A stretch of DNA of 50,487 nt, from assembly GCA_001464575.1 (NCBI GenBank), contig LNFE01000187.1, positions 1-50,487 on the forward strand, read 5' to 3'. The first letter of the stretch is position 1; every line of letters begins with the position of its first letter. The position numbers and the translations under genes were made by a program. This document shows positions 1-7,921 of this stretch, piece after piece. The stretch is from Acidobacteria bacterium Ga0077553. GTDB lineage: Bacteria > Acidobacteriota > Terriglobia > Bryobacterales > Bryobacteraceae. The notes under the pieces were generated by a model that was not told the origin of the DNA, searched no databases, and was given only the letters and a program-made list of their open reading frames with translations.

Positions 1-1
1 G

Positions 2-714
2 CGGGAGATCGAAGAGCTTCGCGAAGGCCACGCCGCTCGTTTGGTGGCCATCGAAGAGGCCAACTTGCTGCTTGAGAGGCAGCAGCAGGAGATTGGCGAG
101 CTTCGCGAAGGGCACGCCGCGCGGCTCGTCGCCATTGAAGAGGCCAATGTTTTACTCCGGGCCCAACAGGACGAACTCGGCTGCCTGCGCGCGGAAGTGA
201 ACGCTCTGCAAACGGCAAAGGCGCAGGCGGCCGTGCGGATCCAGGAGTTGGACGTAGCAGCCACGGAACGCCTGGCGGCGTTGCAACACGCCAATCTGCT
301 GTTGGCTGCCTCTCATGCCGCCTACGCGGAGCAGGGCCATCGGTTGTCCGTATTTGAGAGCGCCGCGGCCGAAAGATTGGCGGCTTTAGAGGCTACGACC
401 GCCAGCCTGCGGGCAGAAACTATGCGCCGCAGCCAGTTAGCGGCTGATCTGGAGACGGTTAGCATTGGCAGGGAACTTTGGCTGAGCTGCGGACTGAGCT
501 GAACCAAGAGCGGGTCAACCGGCTGAACGGGGAGGAGCAGTTGACCTTTCTGCGAGCGGACCTGGAACAGGTCCGGGCCGATCGGGACCGCTATCGACGG
601 TCCACCGAGGAATTGGCGCTGAGCGAGCAGGACTTACGGCGCCAAATCCTTGCGGCTGAGTCGGAGACTTTGCTACAGTCAGTTTTCCGAAGAACTACAG
701 TAAAGAGCCATTGA
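2..714 (+). pseudogene. C-terminal part of a coiled-coil protein, 5'-truncated by the window and frameshifted
   Basis: The frame is open from base 2. It encodes an almost uninterrupted heptad-like coiled coil rich in Glu, Leu, Ala, Gln and Arg, starting with two 28-residue repeats. It reaches a TGA at 500-502. The coiled coil then continues without a break in composition in another frame (LAELRTELNQERVNRL...) to a TGA at 712-714. Adding one T to the run CTTTGG at 476-481 would join the frames as ...GREL-LAELRTEL..., so a one-base loss in a homopolymer is the simplest explanation. No catalytic domain is visible in the part present. The methyltransferase at 32438-33682 has a similar coiled-coil tail and also lies in a glycosyltransferase run, so this may be the tail of a related protein. 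That is inference. The next gene begins 16 nt downstream. Confidence 0.7.
5..172 (+). repeat. Two tandem 84-bp units encoding a 28-residue coiled-coil repeat
   Basis: Bases 5-88 and 89-172 are imperfect direct copies. Both encode the pattern EI-ELREGHAARLVAIEEAN-LL followed by a Gln-rich end. A 28-residue period equals four heptads, which suits a continuous coiled coil. Differences between the copies are mostly silent or conservative, so the duplication is not very recent. More copies may lie upstream of the window. Confidence 0.8.
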
Positions 715-730
715 AGTCTTGCCCGAACCA

Positions 731-3055
731 ATGAAAATCGACGTCAATCTGCGCCAGTACTACAAGGGCAAGATCGGCGGCATGGAGAACTACCTGCGCA
801 ATGTGATTCGCGGGTTGTCCCATCACGAATTGCGAATTTGGGTTCACGAAGAGGAGGTCGCGCACGTCCGCGAGTTCGCGCCTACCGCCAACATCGTGGG
901 CCTTACGCACGAGCGCGCCTTGCAGACTATCGAAGACGCCGTACGGGCCGGGGGATTCGATCTTTATTTCTGCCCGCTCTTGGTGCTGGAGCCGCTAGTG
1001 GTCGAGCAGCCCAGCGCGGTGATGATGCCGGACGTGCAGCACGAGTTTTTCCCGGAGTTTTTCGACGCGGGAGTGCTCCAATGGCGCCGCCAGACCTATG
1101 GCCCCACCGCCCTGAACTGCGACGTGCTCTTCACCCTCAGCGAGCACGCCAAATCGACGATTGTTCAGAAATTCAGGGTGAATCCAGACAAGATTCGCGT
1201 GATTCATCTCGACGCGGACGGCGAATTCAAGCGGCCCCTGCCTGCCACGCCCACCCCGGCATTCTCCGCGCTGCGCCTGCCGGAGCGATACCTGTACTTC
1301 CCCGCCAATTTTTGGCCGCACAAGAATCATTCGAATGTCTTGCAGGCCTTGCGAAAGGTCATCGACTCCGGCGCCCGCGACATTCAATTGGTGCTCAGCG
1401 GGTCTCCGGCCGAGTTCGGACGGGTGGAGAAAGAGATCCATAGTTTGGGATTGCAGGACTCCGTGCGGATGCTGGGCTATGTCGACAAGGCCCTGATTCC
1501 GGAGATCTACCAACACGCCTTGGCGCTGCTGTTTGCCACCAAGTTTGAAGGTTTTGGCATTCCGCTGCTCGAAGCGTTTTATTGCGGGTGTCCGGCGATC
1601 ACCTCCGATTCCGGCAGTTGCGTGGAAGTGGCGGGTGAGGCCGCCGTGCTGGTGGACCCGCTGAATCCTTCCAGTATTGCCGAGGGCGTGCTCCGCTTGG
1701 CGGGCGACGCGGCGCTGCGCGCGGAGTTGGTGGCAAAGGGCAAAGAGCGCGTCAAACAGTTTTCCTGGGAACAAGCGGTCACCCTGACGGACCAGGCGTT
1801 TGCCGACATCACCAGTCCGGCTTACCGGAAGCATTCGGCGATTCAGGTGGAGACCTGGCCGGTGATCGGGATCGTGACGCCGACGTACAATATGGCGCAT
1901 TTCCTGGAGGAGACGATTGAAAGCGTCCTCTCGCAGGACTATCCGCATGTGGACTACGTTGTGATGGACGCCGGGTCGAAAGATGGTTCGGTGGAGATTC
2001 TCCAAAAGTATGGAGACCGCTTTCGTTGGGCTTCCGAGAAAGACCGGGGCCAGGCGGATGCGGTCAACAAGGGGTACCATGCCACCACGGGCGAAATCTT
2101 CACGTTCCTGAATTCGGACGACACCTATTTGCCGGGGGCGCTCAGCACGATCGCCAAGCACTTTAAGGCGAACCCGGGCGTGGGCCTGATTTATGGCGAG
2201 GCGTACCATGTGAAGCTCGACGGCGAGATCATCGCGCCGTACCCGACCCAGCCGTTTGATCTGCGCACGCTCAACAACCAGTGCTACATCTGCCAGCCGG
2301 CGGCTTTCATGTTGCGCGAGGCGTTCTACAATGCCGGCATGATGAACGTAGAGATGCATTTCGCGCTCGACTACGAGTTGTGGATTCGCATCGCCAAGCA
2401 GTATGGGGTCCGCAAGGTGGATGAGTTTCTGGCCACCAGCCGGATGCATATGGACAACAAGACGTTGTCCAAACGCCGGCTTGTCTATCAGGAGATCCTG
2501 AGCACGGTGAAAACGCAGTTCCAATACGCGCCGTATGAGTGGATCAACGGCTACGCCTGCTATCTACTGGACCGGAAGGATCAATATTTCGACCGCTCGA
2601 AGCCGTCGTTGACGTCCTACGGGCTGAGCTTGGCGCTGGGGATGTATCACAACCCGGGGCAGCGGAAGCGCTTTTTGGCGGAGTGGCAGGAGATGACCGG
2701 GTTTGGCCGGAAGTTTACCGGCCGCTGGGAAGATGGCTGGATCTCGGCGGTGTGGCAGTCGGAACAGGCAATTCCGGAGGATGCCTCGCGTCTCGAGATG
2801 GCGGGAAAGCACTGGGCGCCGGGTGGGCCGCTGACTTTAACGGTGAAGCTCAATGGCAAGTCGATCCACCGGCAAGAGTTGGCGGCGGGTGAATACTCGT
2901 TTTCCGCGCCGGTACCGGCAGAGTATCGGGGCCGAACCTGCAGCATGCAAGTGGAGACCAGCAGGACATGGCGACCGAAAGCCAGTGGCGACTACCGGCA
3001 ACTGGGCTGCGTGGTCGATACGGTTCAGTTTGAATCTACGAGAAGTACGAAGTGA
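731..3055 (+). CDS. Bifunctional glycosyltransferase: GT4 domain fused to GT2 domain
   Basis: A 774-aa protein. Residues 1 to about 370 form a GT4 (GT-B fold) transferase. They include the FPANFWPHKNH segment of family-4 enzymes and the donor-site motif FEGFGIPLLEAF, with two Glu eight residues apart. Residues about 385-600 form a GT2 (GT-A fold) domain with VTPTYNMAHFLEETIESVL, a DAGSKDGS nucleotide-binding motif and the metal site NSDD. The last 80 or so residues look like a small beta-rich domain that also ends the next gene product. Probably cytoplasmic or peripheral to the membrane, adding two sugars to a surface polysaccharide. ATG at 731 is preferred over TTG at 719 because MKIDVNLRQY resembles the usual GT4 N-terminus. 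It overlaps the next gene by 4 nt, which suggests translational coupling. Confidence 0.9.
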   Translation: MKIDVNLRQYYKGKIGGMENYLRNVIRGLSHHELRIWVHEEEVAHVREFAPTANIVGLTHERALQTIEDAVRAGGFDLYFCPLLVLEPLVVEQPSAVMMPDVQHEFFPEFFDAGVLQWRRQTYGPTALNCDVLFTLSEHAKSTIVQKFRVNPDKIRVIHLDADGEFKRPLPATPTPAFSALRLPERYLYFPANFWPHKNHSNVLQALRKVIDSGARDIQLVLSGSPAEFGRVEKEIHSLGLQDSVRMLGYVDKALIPEIYQHALALLFATKFEGFGIPLLEAFYCGCPAITSDSGSCVEVAGEAAVLVDPLNPSSIAEGVLRLAGDAALRAELVAKGKERVKQFSWEQAVTLTDQAFADITSPAYRKHSAIQVETWPVIGIVTPTYNMAHFLEETIESVLSQDYPHVDYVVMDAGSKDGSVEILQKYGDRFRWASEKDRGQADAVNKGYHATTGEIFTFLNSDDTYLPGALSTIAKHFKANPGVGLIYGEAYHVKLDGEIIAPYPTQPFDLRTLNNQCYICQPAAFMLREAFYNAGMMNVEMHFALDYELWIRIAKQYGVRKVDEFLATSRMHMDNKTLSKRRLVYQEILSTVKTQFQYAPYEWINGYACYLLDRKDQYFDRSKPSLTSYGLSLALGMYHNPGQRKRFLAEWQEMTGFGRKFTGRWEDGWISAVWQSEQAIPEDASRLEMAGKHWAPGGPLTLTVKLNGKSIHRQELAAGEYSFSAPVPAEYRGRTCSMQVETSRTWRPKASGDYRQLGCVVDTVQFESTRSTK

Positions 3056-4179
3056 GTGAGCCTCTCGTTACGATCGTTACCCCGTCCTATAATCAGGGAC
3101 ACTTTATCCGGGCGACGATTGCAAGCGTTTTGAGTCAGAGCTATCCCCATGTCGAGTACATCATTATGGACAGCAGCCGGTTGACGTTCATCTCCGAGAA
3201 GGACCGCGGGCAGACCCACGCGATCAACAAAGGGTTTCAGCGAGCCAAAGGGAGCATTGTGGCCTGGCTGAATTCGGATGACGTCTATCTACCCGGCGCG
3301 ATCGCGCACGGAGTGGCGGGATGCGAGGCGAATCCTGAGGTGGGGGCGATCTACGGTGAGGGATTTCAGATTGACTATGACGGCAACGTGCGGCAGCAGT
3401 TTCCATTTACCGAACCGTTCAACCTGTGGAAGCTGACATTCGTTCTGGACTACATTCTCCAGCAATCGGTCTTTTTCCGGCGCGACTGCGTAGAAGCGGT
3501 GGGTTGGGCGGATGAGTCGCTGCACTTTGGCATGGATTGGGATCTGTTGATCCGGCTCGGCAAGCGATTCGGTTTGGCGTACGTGCCGGAGAAGTTTGGC
3601 TGTATCCGGGAGTACGAAGCGGCCAAGTCTTTCGCCGGGGGAGAGAAGCGGTTCCGGGAGTTGGCCGCGATGCTTGCAAGGCACAGCGGACAGAAGCGAC
3701 CGCCGGGTTGGTGGTTCTACGGGCTGGACACTTATGACAAGGTCTGGTCGGAACGAATCCGGAAGGTGGTGCCGGGGGCCTTGGGCGAGTATGTCGCCAG
3801 ACGTTTCGTCCACGTCTGCCGGGCGCGGATTGACGAAGTGTATTTCCGGTCGCAGGGGTTGTATGCCGACCAATGGGCGGCGACGCGGCTGCATTGGATG
3901 CTGCCGGAATATGCCCGGAAGGCCGTGATCCACGGGACCATTCCTGGATGGGCCCGGCCGCTCGATGATCAGGAGCTGCGCATCCGGGTGAACGGCCGGA
4001 TGGCGGCCCGTGAGTACCCCCCGTTTGGTGACTTTTCCATTGAGGTGCCGCTCACACCGGGATCCGCTGCCGTGCTGCAGATTGATGCCGAGAAGTATGT
4101 GGTGCCCGAAGAGCAGGGCTTGGGCCCGGACCGGCGGCGGCTTGCCTGGCAGATGCGGCGCATCGAGCCGGTGCGGTAG
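3052..4179 (+). CDS. GT2 family glycosyltransferase with a shortened nucleotide-binding loop
   Basis: A 375-aa GT2 protein starting at GTG inside the stop of the preceding gene (GTGA overlap). It has VTIVTPSYNQGHFIRATIASVL, the metal motif NSDD and a WLNSDDVYLPGAI segment close to that of the upstream GT2 domain. The loop after IIMD is unusual. The paralogous domain reads DAGSKDGS plus about 20 more residues before SEKDRGQ, whereas here only SSRLTFI separates IIMD from SEKDRGQ. That is about 14 residues (42 nt) shorter and removes the second Asp motif that normally helps bind the nucleotide. The C-terminus carries the same beta-rich tail as the upstream protein. A surface polysaccharide role is inferred from context. 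Activity is doubtful if the deletion is real. Confidence 0.85.
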   Translation: MSEPLVTIVTPSYNQGHFIRATIASVLSQSYPHVEYIIMDSSRLTFISEKDRGQTHAINKGFQRAKGSIVAWLNSDDVYLPGAIAHGVAGCEANPEVGAIYGEGFQIDYDGNVRQQFPFTEPFNLWKLTFVLDYILQQSVFFRRDCVEAVGWADESLHFGMDWDLLIRLGKRFGLAYVPEKFGCIREYEAAKSFAGGEKRFRELAAMLARHSGQKRPPGWWFYGLDTYDKVWSERIRKVVPGALGEYVARRFVHVCRARIDEVYFRSQGLYADQWAATRLHWMLPEYARKAVIHGTIPGWARPLDDQELRIRVNGRMAAREYPPFGDFSIEVPLTPGSAAVLQIDAEKYVVPEEQGLGPDRRRLAWQMRRIEPVR

Positions 4180-4182
4180 GCC

Positions 4183-5865
4183 TTATTTCACGTTGAGCGT
4201 GGGACCGGGCGGACTGGTCACGCCGCGAATGCGGATGGCCACCGGGACGGCCTTTCCTGGCGTCACCGTGGGCGGGATGCGAATGTTGAGTTGGATGATC
4301 CCGACAATCAGACCGGGACTCGCCCCCGCGTAGTGCACCTCGGCCGGGAGACCTCCTACCGTCACCGTAACCGGGCTATGGGGATTACTCGCCTGGCGGG
4401 CGATCGCGCCGTCAAGACGTCCGGCATCCGCCGGCTGCACCGGCATCCCCTCGCCGGTGGCGTAGAGGACGGCGAAGCCGCCCCGCAACGCGGGGGCCGC
4501 CTCGGTCACCAAATAGTACTCGTTCTTCTCTTCGTCGTAGGCGTAGGAGGCCACGGGACCGGCCCCCACCCCGTTGGCCGTGAACAGGCCGGGCGCGGCC
4601 GGGGTGACCAGGATTGGCCAGATGTTGGACCGTTGCCCTGCGTAGTTCACCTGGATCATGTAAGGCCGGTTGGCTTCGAGGGCATACGGGATCGCAATGC
4701 AGATCTGGTCCCTCCAGGCGTAGAGAACAGGCGCGCCCTCGCCTTGCAGTTCGACGGAGACGCTGGCCAGACTGGTGGGCACGCGAGGCAAGGCCGGGTC
4801 AAAGGAAACGAGCGTCTCCGGCCCAATGTTTTGGCCGTAGATGACCAAGAGCGAGCCAGGCGCGGCCGTAGCGGTGAGGTTCGCGGCGTGGGCGATGCCG
4901 CGGATTACAGGCCCCGGCAGCGTCGTTACGAAAGTCGAGGTCGCCTCGCCGCCACCGGCACCCGGATTCGTCACCGTGATCGGCATGGTCCTCGAATCCG
5001 TCATCATACTGGCGGGGACCGTGATTTGGAGCGCGTTGTCTCCCAGAACGATCGTCAACACTGGCTCGTTGTTCACTTTCGCGGTGGTGCCTGGAAAGAA
5101 GCGGGCTCCGCGGACGGTGAGGATACTGGTGGGGGACTGCGCCGGCAGACTGGCCGGCCAGACACTGCTGATTACGGGGATTCCTGGCTGGACGGTAAGG
5201 CGCGCGGTGACCGTCGAGGTTTTCGTCACCGCGGTAGGCGTATTGATCGTGACCGTGCCGGAGTAGACACCGGGACTTAAACCGGCCGGGTTGACCGTGA
5301 TCTGGATGGGGACCCGGAAGCCAGGGAAGACGCTCCCGGTGGCCGGGGTGGCGGAGAGCCATGCCGTGCCTTTTGTCGAAATGCTGAAGGGAAGCAGACC
5401 GCCGGTGGAGTTCAGCATCACGGGCAAGGGTGGTATCGCCGAGGGATCGCCCAGCCGCGAGACAAAATCGAGCGTCGTGGCCGAGACAACGATATTACTG
5501 GGCGGCGATTGCAGGGTCAGCGTGACGGGGATCACCACGGGTTCGCGGTTGGCGCCTTCCGTCGGCACGATGGTCAGCTGGTCCGTATAGGTACCGACGA
5601 TCAGCGACGTCACATTAACAGTGACCCGAACCACCAACGTGGTCCGGCCGCTTTCGGGGGTTACCGTCAGCCATGGACTGGAGGGCGGGTTGACGGCGAA
5701 AGCGATCACTTGGCCATTAGCCACCGCCGCGACGGACAGCGTCTGTGATGCGGTTGGGATGCCGACACCCTGGACGAAGCTGAACGAGAGGGTGGCCGGC
5801 GACACCTTAATCGTGGGGGCACCCCACAGCATCGAAGCCAACCAGAAGATCGAGAGCCACCGCAC
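4183..5865 (-). CDS. Secreted Ig-like/IPT protein with TIGR03437 C-terminal domain
   Basis: A 560-aa exported protein. GTG start preceded by GGAG five bases upstream; the N-terminus MRWLSIFWLASMLWGAP is a signal peptide. Residues about 20-230 hold two BACON-like or Ig-like beta modules (VSPATLSFSFVQG, VVSATTLDF). An IPT/TIG-like module follows (PVISSVWPASLPAQSP, ILTVRGARFFPG). The last 240 residues match the TIGR03437 pattern, with HAANLTATAAPGSLLVIYGQNIGP, an APGLFT segment and YATGEG. This domain is numerous in Solibacter relatives and its function is unknown. It probably acts at the cell surface or outside the cell. It converges with the upstream GT gene with only 3 nt between stop codons. 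Confidence 0.85.
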   Translation of the reverse strand: MRWLSIFWLASMLWGAPTIKVSPATLSFSFVQGVGIPTASQTLSVAAVANGQVIAFAVNPPSSPWLTVTPESGRTTLVVRVTVNVTSLIVGTYTDQLTIVPTEGANREPVVIPVTLTLQSPPSNIVVSATTLDFVSRLGDPSAIPPLPVMLNSTGGLLPFSISTKGTAWLSATPATGSVFPGFRVPIQITVNPAGLSPGVYSGTVTINTPTAVTKTSTVTARLTVQPGIPVISSVWPASLPAQSPTSILTVRGARFFPGTTAKVNNEPVLTIVLGDNALQITVPASMMTDSRTMPITVTNPGAGGGEATSTFVTTLPGPVIRGIAHAANLTATAAPGSLLVIYGQNIGPETLVSFDPALPRVPTSLASVSVELQGEGAPVLYAWRDQICIAIPYALEANRPYMIQVNYAGQRSNIWPILVTPAAPGLFTANGVGAGPVASYAYDEEKNEYYLVTEAAPALRGGFAVLYATGEGMPVQPADAGRLDGAIARQASNPHSPVTVTVGGLPAEVHYAGASPGLIVGIIQLNIRIPPTVTPGKAVPVAIRIRGVTSPPGPTLNVK

Positions 5866-5906
5866 ACTGTCTCCATCGACGGTCTACGCCGCCAACGGGA
5901 GATCAG

Positions 5907-6716
5907 TTAATTCTTAAGCTCTTCAGGGAAAACCGCATAGCCTTCCGGCGGCGGGAACTGCGCCCGGAGGTATTCGAGGCGCTTCCGCAGATGGCGGCTG
6001 GCGATCTGCCGCGGACCCGGCTCGACATCGATGTCGCAGCAGAGGCCGTGGAGATACAGCGTCAGCGTATCGAAGAACGATTCCCGCGCGTATTCGCGGA
6101 ACAGCTTGGTCTCGCCGCGGAACGAGGCCTGTTTGTTGAGCAGATTCTGTTTGGCGGCCCAGCTCAATTGGTCGACCTCGCCGTGGACGCGGGCTTTCAG
6201 CTCCACGCGAAGGAGGTCCATGTAGCCGCTGAAGGCCGCCTCGGGCAGCCGGTCGAAGGCGGCCCGGGAGAGCGCGTTGAACAGATGGAAGTGATACTCG
6301 CTCATGTCGATGTCTTTCACACCGAAGGCGAGAATACCGGGCTGGCCTTCGGCGGCCGACGGGACGTAGGCGAGGGTAAGCCGGACCTTTTCGTCGGGCG
6401 GATCGATGACGACGAGCGAATCCTGCGGCAGGAAGGTCGGACGGGCGGCTTTATGCTTACCGGGGGCGGCGGGCCGTTCGAGATAGGGCACCAGGAGGAC
6501 GAGCAGCTTCGGCAGCGCGGCGCGGACAAGGGCGGGAAGCGCCTCGACCGGCTCTTCGAGGTACTCGCGCATATCCTCTTCCCCCACCGGTACGGCGGCG
6601 ACGAAGTAGGTAAACGTGTCGCCTAGCGGAACGCTCTCCGGGCGGAATCGTTCAGCGAATTCACCCAGGTGAAGTTTGGCCGCAGACTCTAGGGCCAGGT
6701 CGGAGGAGGACGGCAT
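5907..6716 (-). CDS. Conserved hypothetical protein
   Basis: A 269-aa soluble protein with no signal peptide and no membrane segment. I do not recognise the family. It has an acidic middle part, a Cys pair (GLCCDIDVEPGP) near the C-terminus and a basic helical stretch RHLRKRLEYLRAQF before a Pro-rich end. ATG start at 6716. It lies 41 nt upstream of the TIGR03437 gene on the same strand and is divergent from lpxB, with 45 nt between start codons. Good codon use and the compact spacing argue for a real gene. Nothing visible assigns a function. Confidence 0.7.
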   Translation of the reverse strand: MPSSSDLALESAAKLHLGEFAERFRPESVPLGDTFTYFVAAVPVGEEDMREYLEEPVEALPALVRAALPKLLVLLVPYLERPAAPGKHKAARPTFLPQDSLVVIDPPDEKVRLTLAYVPSAAEGQPGILAFGVKDIDMSEYHFHLFNALSRAAFDRLPEAAFSGYMDLLRVELKARVHGEVDQLSWAAKQNLLNKQASFRGETKLFREYARESFFDTLTLYLHGLCCDIDVEPGPRQIASRHLRKRLEYLRAQFPPPEGYAVFPEELKN

Positions 6717-6761
6717 CGACAGAACCTTCAGTGTAACAGAGCCTCGCGCTAGACTGGGGTT

Positions 6762-7919
6762 TTGCGACCTGTCGACATTTTGATCTCAGCGGGCGAGGCG
6801 TCAGGGGACATGTACGCCTCCCGGCTGGTGGAAGAGTTGCGGAAACTGGCGCCCGGGCTCCAGTTCTACGGTTGCGCCGGGCCGAAGATGCGCGCCGCGG
6901 GCGTAGAGCCGGTGGTGGACGCCGAGGCGCTGGCCGTGGTTGGTTTGGTCGAGGTGGTCGCCCACATCCCGCGCATCTATGGGGAGTTTCGCAAACTGGT
7001 TGCCGCGGCGCGGCAGCGGCGGCCGGCGTTGGCCATTCTTACCGACAGCCCGGACTTCAACCTGCGCGTCGCCAGGAAGCTGAAGCGGCTGGGCGTGCCC
7101 GTGGTTTACCTCGTGGCGCCGCAGGTTTGGGCGTGGCGATCCGGCCGGGTGAAGCAAATGCGCCGGGACCTGGCGAGTATTTTGTCGATTTTTCCTTTTG
7201 AGAAGGCCTGGTTCGCCGCACGCGGCGTGGCCGTCGACTTCATTGGCCACCCGCTGGCTTGGAGCGCGGCGCCGCGCCTGTCGCGGGCGGAGTTCTGCGC
7301 CCGCTATCAACTTGACGAAACGAAGCCATTCCTGGTGCTACTGCCCGGCAGCCGGGTGGGCGAGAGCCGCCGCCACCTGCCGGCGGTGCTCGATGCGGTG
7401 GAAATTCTGCGTTCTCATGGCTATACGCAGTTTGTCTGGGCGACGCCGACCGGATTTTTAGGCCGCGGCGGCGGTTCGTTTACAACTTTTCGGGAACGCA
7501 TTTCCGCGCTGTCCATCCAAATCGTTGAGGGAGACACCTGGGATGCAATTGCCCACGCCGACCTCGCCTTGGCCGCCAGCGGTACGGTGACCATGGAAGC
7601 AGCCTTGCTGGGGACGGCAATGGTCACCTTCTATCGGGTCACCGAAGTCAGCTGGCTTCTAGGTAAATTGTTAGTGTCCGTTCCGTTCTACACCATGGTG
7701 AATTTGGTGGCAGAGCGCCGAGTTGTGCCTGAACTCATGCAGAGCGAGTTGACGGGTGCTAATTTGGCCCGCGCCGCGCTGGATTTACTTGAAACCCCCG
7801 GAGCGCTGTCCAAAATGCGCGCCGAGTTAGCCACCATCCGCGAATCCCTTCGCCGGGAGAGCGACCCCCTTGCCGAAGCAGCCAAGATTCTGGCTGCCCG
7901 TTACTTGAAGGAAACCTGA
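6762..7919 (+). CDS. lpxB: Lipid-A-disaccharide synthase
   Basis: A 385-aa GT19 enzyme, close to the 382 aa of E. coli LpxB. It condenses UDP-2,3-diacylglucosamine with lipid X to give the lipid A disaccharide 1-phosphate at the inner face of the cytoplasmic membrane. Diagnostic segments are ISAGEASGDMYASRL at the N-terminus, TDSPDFNLRVARKLK, YLVAPQVWAWR, LLPGSRVGE and the donor-site stretch ALAASGTVTMEAALLGTAMV. The start must be TTG at 6762: an in-frame TAG lies at 6750-6752 and the next ATG (6810) would remove the conserved N-terminus. A poor -10-like TAGACT at 6750-6755 leaves little or no 5' leader. It is followed after 2 nt by the M1-like gene, so the two are likely co-transcribed. It implies an outer membrane with lipid A. 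Confidence 0.95.
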   Translation: MRPVDILISAGEASGDMYASRLVEELRKLAPGLQFYGCAGPKMRAAGVEPVVDAEALAVVGLVEVVAHIPRIYGEFRKLVAAARQRRPALAILTDSPDFNLRVARKLKRLGVPVVYLVAPQVWAWRSGRVKQMRRDLASILSIFPFEKAWFAARGVAVDFIGHPLAWSAAPRLSRAEFCARYQLDETKPFLVLLPGSRVGESRRHLPAVLDAVEILRSHGYTQFVWATPTGFLGRGGGSFTTFRERISALSIQIVEGDTWDAIAHADLALAASGTVTMEAALLGTAMVTFYRVTEVSWLLGKLLVSVPFYTMVNLVAERRVVPELMQSELTGANLARAALDLLETPGALSKMRAELATIRESLRRESDPLAEAAKILAARYLKET

Positions 7920-7921
7920 TC

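Noticed and set aside
5..172. CRISPR-like direct repeats
   Set aside because: Only two 84-bp units, no spacers, in frame within a coiled coil.
995..2524. A 509-codon open frame antisense to the GT4-GT2 gene
   Set aside because: It mirrors a GC-rich coding gene, has low-complexity Arg/His/Leu-rich sequence and no recognisable domain. The sense strand has two complete enzyme domains.
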